64,000 bases of DNA from Spirodela intermedia (GCA_902729315.2 LR746276.1:3516169-3580168); one strand, 5' to 3'. Shown: positions 1 through 14,224, counted from the stretch's first letter. Numbers and translations are program-made. Notes: generated by a model from the letters alone, not told the origin.

Positions 1-207
1 ACCGGAATCGACGAATAAATGCGGCGAAATCAGGAAGAACCGTAAATCGAAGCGCAGCGCGGGAGCATGATCGATCCACCCGAAAGGAAATATCGGCAGC
101 GATCCAGTCGGATACAGAGGCCGACGAACTCGGGGACGAAGGTGGAGCTGGGGATCTGAGGGAAAAGGGGGAAGGAATGAAGAAGCGAGTGGGTTGGGGA
201 TGAAGAC

Positions 208-741
<534 letters not shown>

Positions 742-774
742 TTAATAAATGATCCAATGCATCTAGATTTCGGG

Positions 775-830
775 GGCACCCTTATAGTGGTGGGTACGTG
801 TTCGAATCCCAGATGATCCCGATTTTGTCT
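775..830 (+). other. tRNA-like / Pol III promoter-like relic
   Basis: The stretch contains GCACC..TAGTGGT, resembling the 5' end and A box of tRNA-Gly, followed closely by GTTCGAATCCC, a near-perfect T-loop/B box. The spacing is too short for a functional tRNA because the anticodon arm is missing. It could be a decayed tRNA or the head of a SINE. It lies about 100 bp upstream of the glycerol kinase start, on the other strand. Chance similarity is not excluded. Confidence 0.25.
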
Positions 831-1110
831 CTCCTGCCATCTTTGACCGTGGGCGCTCGGTCCCCTCGAAATTGTGGAAGCCCAGCAGATAAGGCCGGAG
901 TTATTAGTTAGCGGACTTCCACGTGGCAACCAATATATCCCCACGTCACCCGTATTGACACCCACGTTCCCGTCCAGCGTCACTATTCGGATTAGACTCT
1001 CGTCGCGAGTAAAGGTATACAATCTATATAATATACGGAGTACCCACGTTAGAATAAATGGAGATATAAAGTCGACTAACATTGCTTATAGTATTGGACT
1101 CACTATGTAA

Positions 1111-4100
1111 TATCCAAATATTTTTAAATAGTCCTCTTAAAATAAAAATAACATTGTTTATAGTATTATTATTATTTAGGACGACGAATTTATAATACTT
1201 AATGCATGTAAATTATGCTGAAATTTTTATAATCATGATAGTAAATTTTAAGAAAACGTAAAAAATTCTCAACATTTTAGGGGTAATTTATTTATGAGCA
1301 TTCTTTTTTGTTTCTTTTATTCTAGAGAAAGAGGTAAATCATTGTTTGTGAAATCAGAACCATCTGATCAACACAAGGGAGGTTGACAATGCTAATCTAG
1401 TTCCTCAACAGCTAACCTTGCATGATTGATCTAAATCATAATCTAAATTGATCAATGATGATTTTTAAATCTTAACATTATTTGATTGAAACAATCAGAT
1501 CATAATTGATTTGGCCCACGAATCAAAATCTGAACACTATGACATGGAGGATCATGTTTGATCTACATTGGTTGAAAATAGTTGGCCAATCTAGTTGTGT
1601 GGTCCCAAAAGTTAGCTGATGGCGATAGGGGTACGTTCTCCAAGATTCATTGAAGACATCCTATATTAAAATATGGTATTCATTTCAATAAAGCTCAAAT
1701 TCTCTTTTGGTTACATGTTCCATTGGTATATGCTAACTTTGGGATTCTCCTTTCTTATTCTATCCTTTGAGAGATCTTGGACTTAAGTTATATAAATATT
1801 TAATCTCCATTTATATTTCTTATAAGCCCCTACCGTAGGCTCAAATTCATCATGGAGAGAGATCAAGTCAAATGGAAAGAAATTCAGTTTGGACTCAAAA
1901 CTCGTGAGGCTATATGTATATTTTCATCATGGAGAGAGATCAAGCATCTTCTCAAGCATCTTGTTCCCTCATGTATATTTTCAATGTATGAATATTTATT
2001 ATTATTTTACATAACTAAATTAATACTATTATAGCTTATCACGAAAGTGAAAAAATGACTATAAATACCCTCAAAACCATATCTTTTAGTTAACAATGTT
2101 TTTATATTTATTTTTGAAGTTTCATAGCCTCTAGAAAATTTTGCCAAATTGTTATTTTCTGCCAATCTCATTATTTTACAATATGACTATATTGAACGAC
2201 AAATAGATTTTCACATTTATTTTTTATTCATAAATTACCCTAGAAAATTTTCAATTAGTTTTAAGTTTATAAGATGATATTACCTTCTCATATGATAAAA
2301 AATAATAGGTTACCATGGATTTGAGTGGAGGTTGCTATTGATGGATTTGATCATTGACATCTTCTCCCTATAGCCTATTGCATTGTGCATACTCAAGATC
2401 TCTACCCTAGTTTGCATGGTTTGCTGAAAACAAAGTCATATCATAATGAGTGAGTGCCCTAAGTATAAATATATGTTCATATGCACATAAAATGGATGAG
2501 TATAAGAGGTCAACACAATTGATAATCTATTGAACTTATCAATTTTATTTGGTGCTAATACAATATTGAGAGAATGGATGGGGTCAAAATTCATCTCAAA
2601 TCTTAATAATATGGGGAATAATAATAATAAAATTTTAAAAGTAATATATCCTCTTATAGACTTGTGACTGATTAGATAAACACTTTTTTTCCCTTCCTTT
2701 GTTTTGAAAAGGCAAAATGATAAGTTGTTCTCAGTCTTGTCAAATTGAACTAGATTTTCATCTTCATCAATTCACTACCTATCAATATTTGGAGTTTATT
2801 ACAACCAATTTCAAAGGTGTTATTCAGGACAATTCATCCTCATGAAGAGAGCTAGCCAATACCAAAAATAATGTTAGATAATAGTAGTGCCCTTTCTACT
2901 ATATGATGTGCAAAAAATATTACTAATTAATTATGATGTGTCGGAAAAGTTGCCAAAATCATGCCATAATTGGTGATTTCAAATTTAAATAAAGGATTGC
3001 ATCCCTACACAAGGGGATTTCTGAGCCCTATTGGAAATTTTTAATTCCTTGACATAATAAAATAAATATTGCATATTTCTTAGATTGTCTGATGCTTTAG
3101 AAGATAATGAGTGAGTATGCTATTGTATTTTTGTTTTAGTGATGATAAGACTTGATAATTTAGTCAACCTGATTGAAAAACCTTATAAATGATTTAATGA
3201 TCTCATATCAAACACTTTAAGCTATAAGAGTGTATATAATAAAAGTTTTTAATCATTGGAATTGAAAATGGTTAGTTTAATTGTGCACATCACATTGGTT
3301 CAAACATGCTGAATACTAGGTTCTAAAATTTACTCATTTTATTTAGTAGCTTTGGTAAACTCTCACCCTAGAATCCTCTTCTAGATTTACAGGTTTAGGT
3401 GGGCGAAGACTAAGAGTGAAAATTCCACATCACTCTCCTTAGAAGCAAAGATTGAAAAAAATATTGGATTTCCAGTAATTCAATTACGTATAAGAAGAAA
3501 AGATTACTCAAAATTGATGATTCCAATATGGACTTGGTTTCCCTAATTTGGGTAAGCTCTTGTAATAAGATTGAATCATATGGATGTTGAAGGGATGAAA
3601 ATGTACATCACTAAACAATGATATATCTCAAATTCTCATCCAAAAACTTTATTAATCCTTCTACTTGCTCTTATTAAAAGTTATATCAAGATATAAAGGG
3701 TATACTTCATAGAGTTATTTACTTGTCTTTGCTAACTCAATTATGAAGTGGTGACATAGAAATCATGCAATTTATTTTCCTTTTCCTTCATCAAAAGATT
3801 CATTTAGATTTGGGATCTAACATGGTACAATGGATAGGTTCATTTACTCAAACTTTAAACAAAACCAAAATCTGATGAAGCAAGATCCAATATCCCTTAA
3901 AAGTAAGGCTTATTATTGCATACAATTTTTATTTCAGGCCCAATAAGGTTATCTAATTCCACACAAAAATAGTTTTATTTCAGGTGCAATAAAATTTTCT
4001 AATTATACACAATTAGTTTTATTCCATGCCCAATAAGTTTTACTTCTACAAAAATCAATCCAATGATAAATTCAATAATAAATATTTTTTATTATGGTCA

Positions 4101-6060
4101 TCATCAAAACTCAAGTCATTATTAATGATTAACTAGTTTGTCTTAGTTGTGGTAAATCATTATTCAGGAAAAAAATTAAGAAATCATTTCATGCTATAAA
4201 GAGTAAGTATAGAGCTAAAACATAATGATGGTAGATCTTATGTCTATTACATGTATAAACATGTGATATTTGAATGATGAACACAATGTAAAAAACAGCT
4301 TAATGAAATTCAAAGACTTTGATTTATTTTATAGTTTATACAACTTATCTTCATAAAGTTTCAATTTAGGACTTGATAAGACATAAGATTTACTTCTCAA
4401 GGAAATTGATTTCTTATAATAAGCTTAGTCTCTGATACTATTTGTTGAATTTAAGACTTCACTTGAATAAAAAAGTAGGAGCCAAATTGGTCATATTTGA
4501 ATTTTGACTTAGATCAACCATTCTAGTCATCTTGATTGTTTCTTTCAATTTGAAATTTTCTTAGATATCTTAGATTTAAATCTTGATGAAATTAATAATT
4601 TTTATAGTGATTTATCCCCCTACTTACATCCACTATGGAGAACACTCCAACCTTTGGGTTCCACTAAATCAAGATTTATCAACAACCATTCATTATTAGG
4701 TTCAACTCTCTTAGAATTTCACTCCTAAATTCTCTTACAAACTCGACTCTAGGTGGGTGAAAATAATTACATAATTCAACTCTTTAAAATAATTAAGATA
4801 AAACTTTATAATAAGTTTGTGCTGCAGGAAGTAAAAAAGATATCACTATCAATATTTTAAAATGAAAATATAGAGTTGCAACTAGAACTCAGTGAAGAAG
4901 ACAAATCAATTGATTTTTAATTTGAACATATTCACTCTTTGAAGCACTTAGATGGATGAAGGCTTTGTCATTGAAATCTGGTGGAAGGAGGAGATTAAAT
5001 GATCAAGATTTCTCTTCATCTTAGTGTCTTCTTATTACTGCAGGGAGCTTCAATTTTCTCCTCAATTAGCCATAGATTTCTCTAAAAAATGGTTAGATAA
5101 AAGAATACTGATGCATGAATATTCTGAATTTATAAGAAAAATTCAAAATAATCTTTCTCTATTTTCTATCACTCTAACATTATTATTCCAATAATGGATA
5201 GAAATTTGAACCTTGAAACCAATGCAATACATTTTTTAATAGCTTATATCCTTTAAGTATAACTATAAAATATATCCACTAATCTTTAACCCATAGATTC
5301 CATCATTGTTAAAAATAATGTAAATACATCTCAAAATACAATACTGATTTTGAAACCGAATTAACTTCTAGTAGCCTTGAATAAAACGACTATTAAGTAT
5401 ATGTACTTAATCAACATGTCAATATTGGCATCATTACTTTGACAATATATGATATTTTAAAATCCTTTTTAAATTAATATACAATGTAGGCAATATTTTT
5501 CAATACTTCAACAATCTAGTCACAGCCAATATTCAAAAACTTTCTTAAATGCCACCAATACTATTCAAATTCAGTCAATTATGTCCATTGAAAATGATCT
5601 GAAGTAATACTTTTAAATAATATACATCTAGTATATGGAATAAACCAATATTTTACTTCAAACATTCACATAAAATTCATTATCCAAACCGTTACTCTTT
5701 GACAATGGTATTTTTTATAGTTAAAGGACACTTTCTATAGAGGTAAAAAAATAATCATTTAGAGTATAAAATTAACTACAAATCCAAAATTAGAATTGTG
5801 AGAAAAATAAAGTCATTGAACTATTATTTGGACACTTAAAAATAATAATGTGTTCTCCATGAATTTATAATTATTTGATTTCAAGCATGCATTCAAAATA
5901 AATAGATTGAATTATTAGGATAATTCATATGTTCATATATTTTCCATGTGTTTATTTGTCATCATCAAAATCTTTTACAACCATTAAGGTTCATGAAGCC
6001 AACATATATCAAATGGATATTTTGTCTCATATTAGGGTTAGAGAGATAGGGAAATAAAAA
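1111..6060. other. AT-rich intergenic stretch without a recognisable gene
   Basis: No open frame longer than about 60 residues and no family similarity was seen on either strand. The sequence is AT-rich with many short homopolymers. The only structured signal is a primer-binding-site-like motif near 4428-4440, listed separately. Confidence 0.6.
4428..5200 (-). mobile_element. Possible LTR retrotransposon remnant (minus strand)
   Basis: On the minus strand 4440-4428 reads TAGTATCAGAGAC, close to the TGGTATCAGAGC primer-binding site (complementary to initiator tRNA-Met) found just inside the 5' LTR of many plant elements. The preceding minus-strand sequence ends in ..TTCAACA, as an LTR end would. 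The LTR would extend rightwards to an unknown limit; 5200 is only nominal. No coding remnant and no second LTR was found, so this rests on one short motif. Confidence 0.3.
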
Positions 6061-6066
6061 TTGATA

Positions 6067-6102
6067 GAGAGAGAGAGAGAGAGACACACACACACACACA
6101 CA
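6067..6102 (+). repeat. (GA)n(CA)n compound microsatellite
   Basis: A run of GA dinucleotides passes directly into a run of CA dinucleotides, ending in CACACACAAG. Confidence 0.95.
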
Positions 6103-6670
6103 AGACCAACCTTCATCCGGCACATAGTTCAAATAAGAACTCTTTATCCTTGAGCACTGAAAAATGGAGGAATTTAGTTGCCTCTCAAGCCTTCAAAATG
6201 TCCTCCAAGCAAGACCTTCTATGTCATTCATGTATAACGTGTATGCTTCCTGATGATGCCATAACATAATCAACTGGTGCCTTGATAGTGATTAGGTTTG
6301 CAGCAACCTATGAATCTAGTGGAGGAGGGGTAATGCCTTGATAGGTATTAGGTGGACTGGAGCCCATAAACCTAGTATAAAAATGATAGCATCTTGTTAG
6401 CCAATTCACCTGCTCCCCCCTTCTTGATTTTCTGTCTTGTCTTAATGTAGTCAACATAGGGAATCAGCACCAACATATGCACATCGATACTTTTTGACAT
6501 CAAGACACAATAAGTGATTTTTTTTCCCATAATTTTTATACTTGAATTTTAATACATTTTTCTAATATTACTTTACATTTCTCATGGGAAATTAGATCTT
6601 GCATTGGTGACATAAGTTATCACTAAAAAGTATGTCATTGGTTTGTACCATTTGTGAATTCTATGAAGAT

Positions 6671-6753
6671 ACACTTGTTGTAATCCATAGGACTATTCCA
6701 AAATCTTCTAATAATGGGAGACCAAGAAAGTACCAATGGAACCTAGGATGAAA

Positions 6754-6790
<37 letters not shown>

Positions 6791-6920
6791 TCACACTCCC
6801 CTTGTGGACTTTGGAATTTAACAAATCATCAAGAATATAACACACTTGTTGTAATCCATAGGACTATTCCAAAATCCTCCAATAATGGGAGACCTAGAAA
6901 GTACCAATGAAACCTAGGAT

Positions 6921-6963
<43 letters not shown>

Positions 6964-7033
6964 ACACACACACACACACACACTCATGCACTCCCCTTGT
7001 TGACTTTGGAATATAACAAACCATCAAGGATTT
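6671..7033 (+). repeat. Tandem duplication, unit about 171 bp, with internal (CT)n(CA)n
   Basis: Copy 1 (6671-6841) and copy 2 (6842-about 7033) both begin ACACTTGTTGTAATCCATAG. They share the AATAATGGGAGACC and CCTAGGATGAAA blocks, carry a (CT)n(CA)n microsatellite, and end in GACTTTGGAAT followed by an AACAAA..CATCAAG block. The copies differ by a few substitutions and by microsatellite length, which is longer in copy 2. Confidence 0.93.
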
Positions 7034-8122
7034 TCATCCACACAAATGTAACAACACATTATCATTACGTTTTGTGATAGGATGCTTATACATGACTAAA
7101 TAATATGACATGTGCTATCTATATTTTTGGTAATAGATAGCCAATGTTATTGCATTGACTTGTGTTATAGGTCTTTAATTTGAAATAAATATTTTCCAAG
7201 TTTTTGTCCAAAATTTCAAATTATTACTATTTCATGAATTGTTAACTTATTGGTTAATGTGAATAAGTTGCCAAAAATGGACACAACATAAATAAATAAA
7301 AATAAGTAAGGACAAATGGTCAATAATTATGATTTCATGCAAGTAAAAATTTCATGAATACATTAAAGAGGTTAAACGAAACTAATGCATTCTAAAATAT
7401 ATTAAGATAATCAGCTTATATGAAGAGAATCTTAAGTATGAGATGAACATAGACATTTACTAAAAAACATGCTGGTGTGCGTAATTATCCTTTAGATATC
7501 CTTTGTCCTCAATCTTAATTTTTTGATTGATTATGATTTTAATTATTTTTAGAATAAACATGTCTTTTTATATGAACAATAAACTTTCAAACATAGAAAT
7601 CTCACATTCATATTACGAGCTTTTTAAATAATATAATTGAAAATTTAAAAATAATAGTATGAATCCTCGGTATTTGGTCATAGATGGTGAAATTAACAAA
7701 ACTTCAATGTATTCCTAGTTATCAAAGATGCATTTCTCATGTATCATGAAAGTATAAATAAATTTATAGTACAATATTTAACAATGGGAAAAGGGTATTG
7801 GAGCTACATAGTGATTATTTATTATAAATTGGTAAATGTTTTCCAACACCTAAATGGGAAGAGTGATACTTTCTTAATATAGTATGTAACAACTAGCTCT
7901 TGCCCTAGTCTCACTTTGACTTTTCTACCCTTATTTTTTCTTTTTCTTTTTATCCTCAAAACTTCAGTTATCAAAAAACAATAGTAAAACTCCACTTAAT
8001 AATGTGCATTTAATTATTTTTGTGAAAAAGTAACTTAGGTAAATTCATCATTGTCCTAGATAAATGATGAGCCATTTTTTGAAAGCAGTAGATAAGGAAA
8101 AGAATCCTTGAGCCGTTATAAT
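7034..8122. other. AT-rich intergenic stretch, no gene seen
   Basis: No open frame or recognisable element was found. The stretch separates the tandem duplication from the TAG/TGG-rich minisatellite near 8.1 kb. Confidence 0.6.
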
Positions 8123-8235
8123 AGTGGTGCTAGTGTGGTAGTAGTAGTGGTAGCTATAGCGGTAGTAATAGTGGGCTGCGGTGGCAATAGTTATAGTCAT
8201 AGGCATAACTATAGTAGTAATAGTTAATAAAATTG
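8123..8235 (+). repeat. Degenerate TAGTGG/TAGTAG minisatellite
   Basis: Imperfect repeats of GTGGTAG, TAGTAG and TATAGTAG make up most of this interval. No coding potential was seen. Confidence 0.7.
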
Positions 8236-8570
8236 GTACATAAAAGTCTTTTAATAGTATGAAAAATAGTAAAATATCATTAGAAAAATAAGTTTCTGAT
8301 TACCACGGGGACAAAACAAGTAAACATAAGAAAAGTTTTGAAACTTGGAATATAAGCGACCTGAATGGGAAGACTCTAACAGCCATCATTGAACAAGGAT
8401 GGTGGATACAATGGGAAGACATGTGTCCTTCGTTGCTGTTGCCTGGTCAAACGTGAATCGGAGTACAGAAGGAGAGATATACTAAGGGATCCAATGTGGT
8501 TATAGAAGGATATCGTATGCAACGTGGGCGACCTGAGGATAGAGAAGAGATTTGGGTGGTAGAGGGAGAG

Positions 8571-8599
8571 GGGGAGAGAGAGAGAGAGAGAGAGAGAGA
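8571..8599 (+). repeat. (GA)n microsatellite
   Basis: A GGGAGAGGGGGAGAGAGAGA run about 300 bp upstream of the NF-YC start codon. Such (GA)n tracts are potential binding sites of plant BBR/BPC GAGA-binding factors; that role is inference. Confidence 0.9.
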
Positions 8600-8893
8600 A
8601 TAGCGGCATGAAGGTTACGGAAGTTGTATCATATCGACGCCATTAGGATCGAATACAGATTATGACCAGCCCTGTGGAATGTATATCTTGGACAATCCTC
8701 ACTTCTTTAATGTTCTTACCACCCCCGAATCTTTTTATCCTCACTACCTGCTTCTCCCATTCTCTCTCTCTCTCGCTCGCGCGCTCCTCTCCTGTCTTTT
8801 TTCTCCTCTCCCATCCAAATCTAGTGAACTCCACCACATTTTTTGAGTTGCCAGGGGATTTTTCCTTTCCCGAAAGAAGAAGAGGAGACTACT

Positions 8894-11800
8894 ATGGATC
8901 CTTCCTACCCCTTCAACCCACATTCCTGTGGATCTTCTCCCCACAACGTTCCGGGAAATGTACATCGCCAGACCAATACAACCCCCCAATCAAATGCTAT
9001 GCTGCGGGTAACATAAGATTCTGTTATCGTTTGCTCGTCAGACCTTGAAACATGGACCTTATAAACTCCACTATTTCCGTCATCCATGCATTGTCTTTCA
9101 TCTCGTTCCATGCTTATTCACAGTTTGCAGCGATGACTGGGAATCGGAATCCGGTGATGGTGCAGCTGCTGCAACACAACTTGAAGGTCTTCTGGGAGGT
9201 CCGCTTGTTGGAGTTGGAGGATGACGCAGGTGTGTTCTCAAGTGACGAGCATCGAGTAATTCTTGTCTACTGCTACTGTGAACCGTCTAAAATAGAAACC
9301 TTCTCCTTATCGGTTTCTTGATTTCAGAGTTGACTCTATGCCAACTATGGTAAAGACATGACAACTCCCCTCCGACGGTTTCATGAAATCGATAGTTATT
9401 AGATCCAGGTTCTTTCTTGGCTACCAATAATGCGAAATACTTTGATGTCTTGGAGTGACCTATCTAAAAATGTTTGATTATTTTCTTTTCAGGGAACCTG
9501 AGGTAAAACATGATATCAGAAACTTGAATAGAATACTTCTAAAATAGACTTGTAAGTTATCTTTTATGAGGGCGGCTCTTCTAAAAGCGCATCGTGAAAT
9601 CTTTCCTTGAGATCTAGATGTAATCAAATGGGCTCAAATAAAATTTTCTGAGGGTATGGAATGACCTTCAAAATACTTGTTATCGATAATCGTCATTAGG
9701 AATTGCGACTTTAAAGTAGTCTTCCTCTCTTTCTCTCCCTCCCTCCCTCCCTCCCTCCCTCTCTTTCTCTCCCCGGGATCCCTCCCACAACATGCGACAT
9801 TTCAGCTCTTTATTTGTACGTCTCGAGAAATTATAGCCGCCCATAAATCAATTCATAATTTATAGCAATAACTTTTGTGGTATTTTTCTCGTTTATTTTC
9901 TGATTTTCGAGTTGAATTTATGGATATAGGGTGAGCATGTGACCAAAATTCATTTAGGGTCTCACAAAGATGGTTCATGCTCTTAGATTCAAGTTTTTAG
10001 AGGATCAATTGTTACATGTTTTTAGATAACTATCTAATGTTTAGAACTATTTGCAAAGAGCTTTAAGTAAAGCTTTTGTGATGAATAGAAGAGGAATTTG
10101 GTAATGATGATCTCTCAGACATGTGCTCTCTCTCACTACAGACTGGAAACTTTTCTACTCTTTCTATTTTTTTGACTTTTGCAAATATGGAATGACAATA
10201 TCAAAATTAGAATGACAAGTTTCTAACGACTTTTTTTGATAATCTACCAACCAGTTCTTGACTAATGACTATGGTACAAATTATTTGATCCAGATTCTAG
10301 GCAGATTAATACATAAATATAGCATCCTGTGGATAAGTAACTAACTTTCAGAATGTTTTTGAATAAGTCTAAATTGAACCATTTGTAGTGACGTGAAATA
10401 TTTTCCTAGATTAAAGAACTAAGTGACTTCACTACTCTCTCTCTCTCTCCCCCCACCCATACAATTTTTAGTTTACATTTTCTGACAGGTAATCGCACTG
10501 AGTCGTTGACTTTGAATCAAGCTTACATAGAATCGGGTAAAATATAAGGTAGCTTATTTCTTTTAGACCGCTCAGTATGTAAAATTAGTGGTTTTTGTAT
10601 AGAAATATAAATTATATATTTTTATTAGATAAAAAATAAAATTTGTTTCTTTGTCAAATGATTTCTAAAGCAGAGGTTTTCTAGCCATTATTCTTCACCA
10701 TTCCGAATAACGAGTTTTGGGACATTTTCAGTGCGTCTCTCTCTCTCTCTCCCCTTAGTTGTGTTCTGCCTAAATGCCATAGGAACTCCTAAAATATAAG
10801 TCCTAGTAGTCAAAAACATTTGACACCGAATTTCTTGATACTCGAGCATAACATACGCAGAATATTGTGAAGACGCAGTACCATGGTTCACCTAGGTTTT
10901 CATAAAGGGACGCAGCAAGCATTTTGTTTGATCTACATTCTTGGTAGGTCAACATGACGTATAGTAGCTTGTTTAATAATTAATCTAAACTTTTATCTTA
11001 ATTGTTTAATGCATTATCTCCCTCTCTCTCTCTCTCTCTATCGTCCGTCTCTTGGTTACAACAGGAGATGGGTTTCCCCGTGTAAAAACTGAAAACTCGA
11101 GTGTACCCTCGTCATTTATGGCGAATCTGTCTTCCTTTCTTCTGTTGAAATTCCGTCAATGGAGCATCATATCATGCTCTGCCTCTGACTCCAACTTTCC
11201 ACACGTCGCAGCGTTCCGGCGCACTCTCTTCCCAGTGACAAGGATTAAAAGGGCTATGAAGGCCAACCCGAATGTAAAGGTTCGTCACCATACAAAAAAA
11301 TTGAGTCTCTCTATTTGACACCAATCTTGATTCATATATTGTAAACATATTCTCATTTTATTTGGCGGATTTCCGAAAAGACCTGCGTCTCATAACCGAT
11401 CTACAAACAGATGATAGGTGCTGACTCACCGCTGGTCCTCTCCAAAGCCATAGAGCTGTTTATCATGGAGATGACCCTGAGAAGCTGGTTCAACGCCGAG
11501 GAGAGCAACAGACGGGTCCTTCTGAGCATGGATATAGCCAGCAATGTGCTACAAGCAAGAGCGTACAATTTTCTCATGGGAAGAATACCTTGGGATCAAA
11601 TAATGGTACAGTCTCTTATGTATTTATAAACTTTTACCTTTTCGTAACTTATTTGTTAGTTTCCGCCTACGTGCGATTCAAGAGTTTCATTCCATTGAGA
11701 TTCCCACATTACTCGATAAATACTCCCAAAAGAGACTGTAAATCCAAGCCCTAGAAAAGAAAGGGCAACAGTATCCTGAGTAGAAAAGGAAAAAATAGCT

Positions 11801-12297
11801 TTCATAAGTAGGCAATTTGCATGGAAAGCGTGACTTGCATGTCGCAGTGCGAACCACCGAATTTGTATGAATTAAAACTGTCCTTAACCACCCTATAGAC
11901 GGATGTTACCCATTAGCCATACAAATCTATGATTGATTTTGGTTTCTTAATCATTTATAGCCAGATTGAAGCACGCATTTTTCTCTTTCCCTGTCTTCCT
12001 TGGGTTACCCTAACAATTGCTCTTAAGGTCTTGTTGGAACATAAGCAAATCAAGGATGACTACATAGTTATAGCTATTTAGGATAGGAATAATATACAAT
12101 CGTTCTGATGCTTGCATTCATTTTTGCTTTCCTCATAGAAATGAACGTCTCTAAGAAAATATTTTCAAATTACTTTCATTTCTTGATTGGGTTTTATCGA
12201 AAGAGCAAGATGTCCCTCATAGTCAACCCTTGTATATCGAAACTTTCAGAATGAGATGGCCGCAGATGTTGTTAGAAGAACTTGGCTACACATCTAG
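8894..12297 (+). CDS. NF-YC-like histone-fold transcription factor subunit (divergent)
   Basis: NF-YC pairs with NF-YB through a histone fold and with NF-YA binds CCAAT boxes in the nucleus. Proposed exons: 8894-9007, 9124-9229, 11212-11279, 11411-11605, 12250-12297, giving 176 residues with phases that close exactly. Residues around 58-73 (LKVFWEVRLLELEDDA) match the NF-YC segment before the fold (family FW..Q..EIE). FPVTRIKRAMKANPNVK (about 80-96) corresponds to the family LPLARIKKIMK helix. MIGADSPLVLSKAIELFI followed by EMTLRSWFNAEE matches the central helix. ARAYNFLMGRIPWDQ parallels TDIFDFLVDIIPRDE. Introns 2 and 4 are long and contain pyrimidine tracts. The protein is short and diverged from canonical NF-YC, with no Q/P-rich C-terminus. 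The last exon, reading NEMAADVVRR before a stop, is the least certain; a further 3' exon is possible. Confidence 0.82.
9716..9774 (+). repeat. Pyrimidine (CCCT)n tract in NF-YC intron 2
   Basis: CTTCCTCTCTTTCTCTCCC is followed by a series of CCCT units and more CT-rich sequence, inside the long intron 9230-11211. Shorter (CT)n runs recur at about 10438, 10738 and 11023 in the same intron. Confidence 0.9.
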
Positions 12298-13802
12298 TGA
12301 TCCTCTAATGGTATGCTTTCTTGTTCACTACTCATATGCCTCTTGGATAGTTATTTTATTTAAGCACCCCATTGGTAGTTCACTACTCATCAGTCTACTT
12401 ACATATATCAATATTTCATATAACCTAAGGCTGAAAAGGAGATATTGTTTTATTGGAACACAAGCAAATCAAGTTTCCAGAAAAAATATATATAATTTTT
12501 TTTCCTTCTGTGTTTCTTTTCAAATGAGCTACTATTTCTAAACAAGGTCGTCCAAATTAATTTTGTTTTTCTATAATTAATTCCTCGGGAAAATATCTAC
12601 TTAAAATTACTTATATTCTAGAAAAAGATAATTACAATATTTTGTGATGGTACATAAACTAATGTTCTTCCTAAAGTTGAAGCCCAATGTGTTTGGGTAT
12701 TTTTCAACCCTTTATTGCATGTCAATTTAACTATAGGTAATAAGAAAATGATCAATATTTCTCTAATTACATCTTGTTTGTGCTATAACTTTTAATATTA
12801 CTCATCCGAAACATCGTATCTCGTCAAGATAGAACTAATGAAATGCAATTTATTACCAGAAATAACCACAAACTGAACAAGGATCTCACAAAGTCAGCTG
12901 CAATTTTTTTTGGCAGTTGTATGAACTAAAAGACCATGAAGAACAAAATTGTATTGAGTCTCCTTTTCATAAAATTAAAATAAATTGTTGGACCTTTTCT
13001 GAAGAATCTATCATTTCTATGTTGAACAAGACAAATCCTAGTAAATCAATTGACTAAAACATAGCCATGGTTTCAATATCAAGGACATCTAGTGAGATAT
13101 CAGCGTATCTTTGGTCCATCGATTTTGACGCTTACCCACCAAAACTTTATTTTTACGGTGACCTTCTTGGGGTGGGGGAGACATGAGGAGAGGGAGCATT
13201 TCTCATTAGCTTTGTAAGTAAGAGAGTCTGAATTCTTGTAGGAAAAGGCGAGGTGTTCGACATGGGTTATGTCCTATACTTGCTACGCTTTCTCCTCCAG
13301 AAGCTTCTACATTACCGATAATATTCTGCAGAGGCCAACTGTGAATAATATTTCCCTGAATATGCCTGGTTTATCTGAAGGTCTTCTTCTACCGAGCAAC
13401 AAATGGGTTAACCGTTTAGGTGTTACCAAGGCCATGTTATTTTATACATTATCAATGAACATCAGTATAAATGATAGCAAAAGAAAGAACACGTCTTCAT
13501 AGCTACTGAAACTATTGCTTTTTCATTTGATCATATCTATTTCTTAAATCTTCAGGGGGTGGTAGCACAATGCGTTCATGAGAGAGAGAGAGAGATGGCC
13601 GACGTATTGTTCTTGTTCCTCGGGAACGCAAACAAGGAGAGAGTGTATGTGGCGGGGAACAGTCTCCAATTGAGCCATCTTCCGCCACAACGTTCAATCA
13701 AGAACAATTAATTGTGGCGGTTCTGGTCTTTTCGATGAAATTCGTTGCCCAGACAGCCTCATTAGTTGTTTTAAAACTTTTGTTTTGGTACAGGGGGCGG
13801 AT
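12298..13802. other. Region downstream of the NF-YC gene, no further gene assigned
   Basis: The first part could contain NF-YC 3' UTR or an unrecognised last exon. An open frame of about 77 codons at 13269-13502 shows no family similarity. A short (GA)n lies near 13579. Nothing else was recognised. Confidence 0.5.
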
Positions 13803-14191
13803 AGAGAGAGAATGAGAGAGAGATAGATAGCTAGATAGATAGATGGATGGATGGACAGCTAGAAAGAGAGAGAGAGAGAGGGAGGAGGAGAGAGAGAGGG
13901 AGGGAGAGAGCGAGAGAGAGAGAGAGAGAGGGAAGGGAGAGGGAGGACGGGAGAGAGACAGAGGAAGGAAAGGAGGGAGAGAGAGAGAGAGAGATAGACA
14001 GAGCGGGGAAAGGGGAGAGAGAGAGTGAGGGAGAGAGAGAGAGAGAGCAAGGGAGGGAGGGAGAGAGAAGGGAGGGAGGGGGGAGAGAGAGAGAGAGGAG
14101 AGAGAGGGAGGGAGGGAGGGAGGGAGGGGGAGAGAGAGAGAGGAGAGAGAGAGAGGGAGGGAGGGAGGGAGGGAGAGAAAGAGAGACAGAC

Positions 14192-14224
<33 letters not shown>

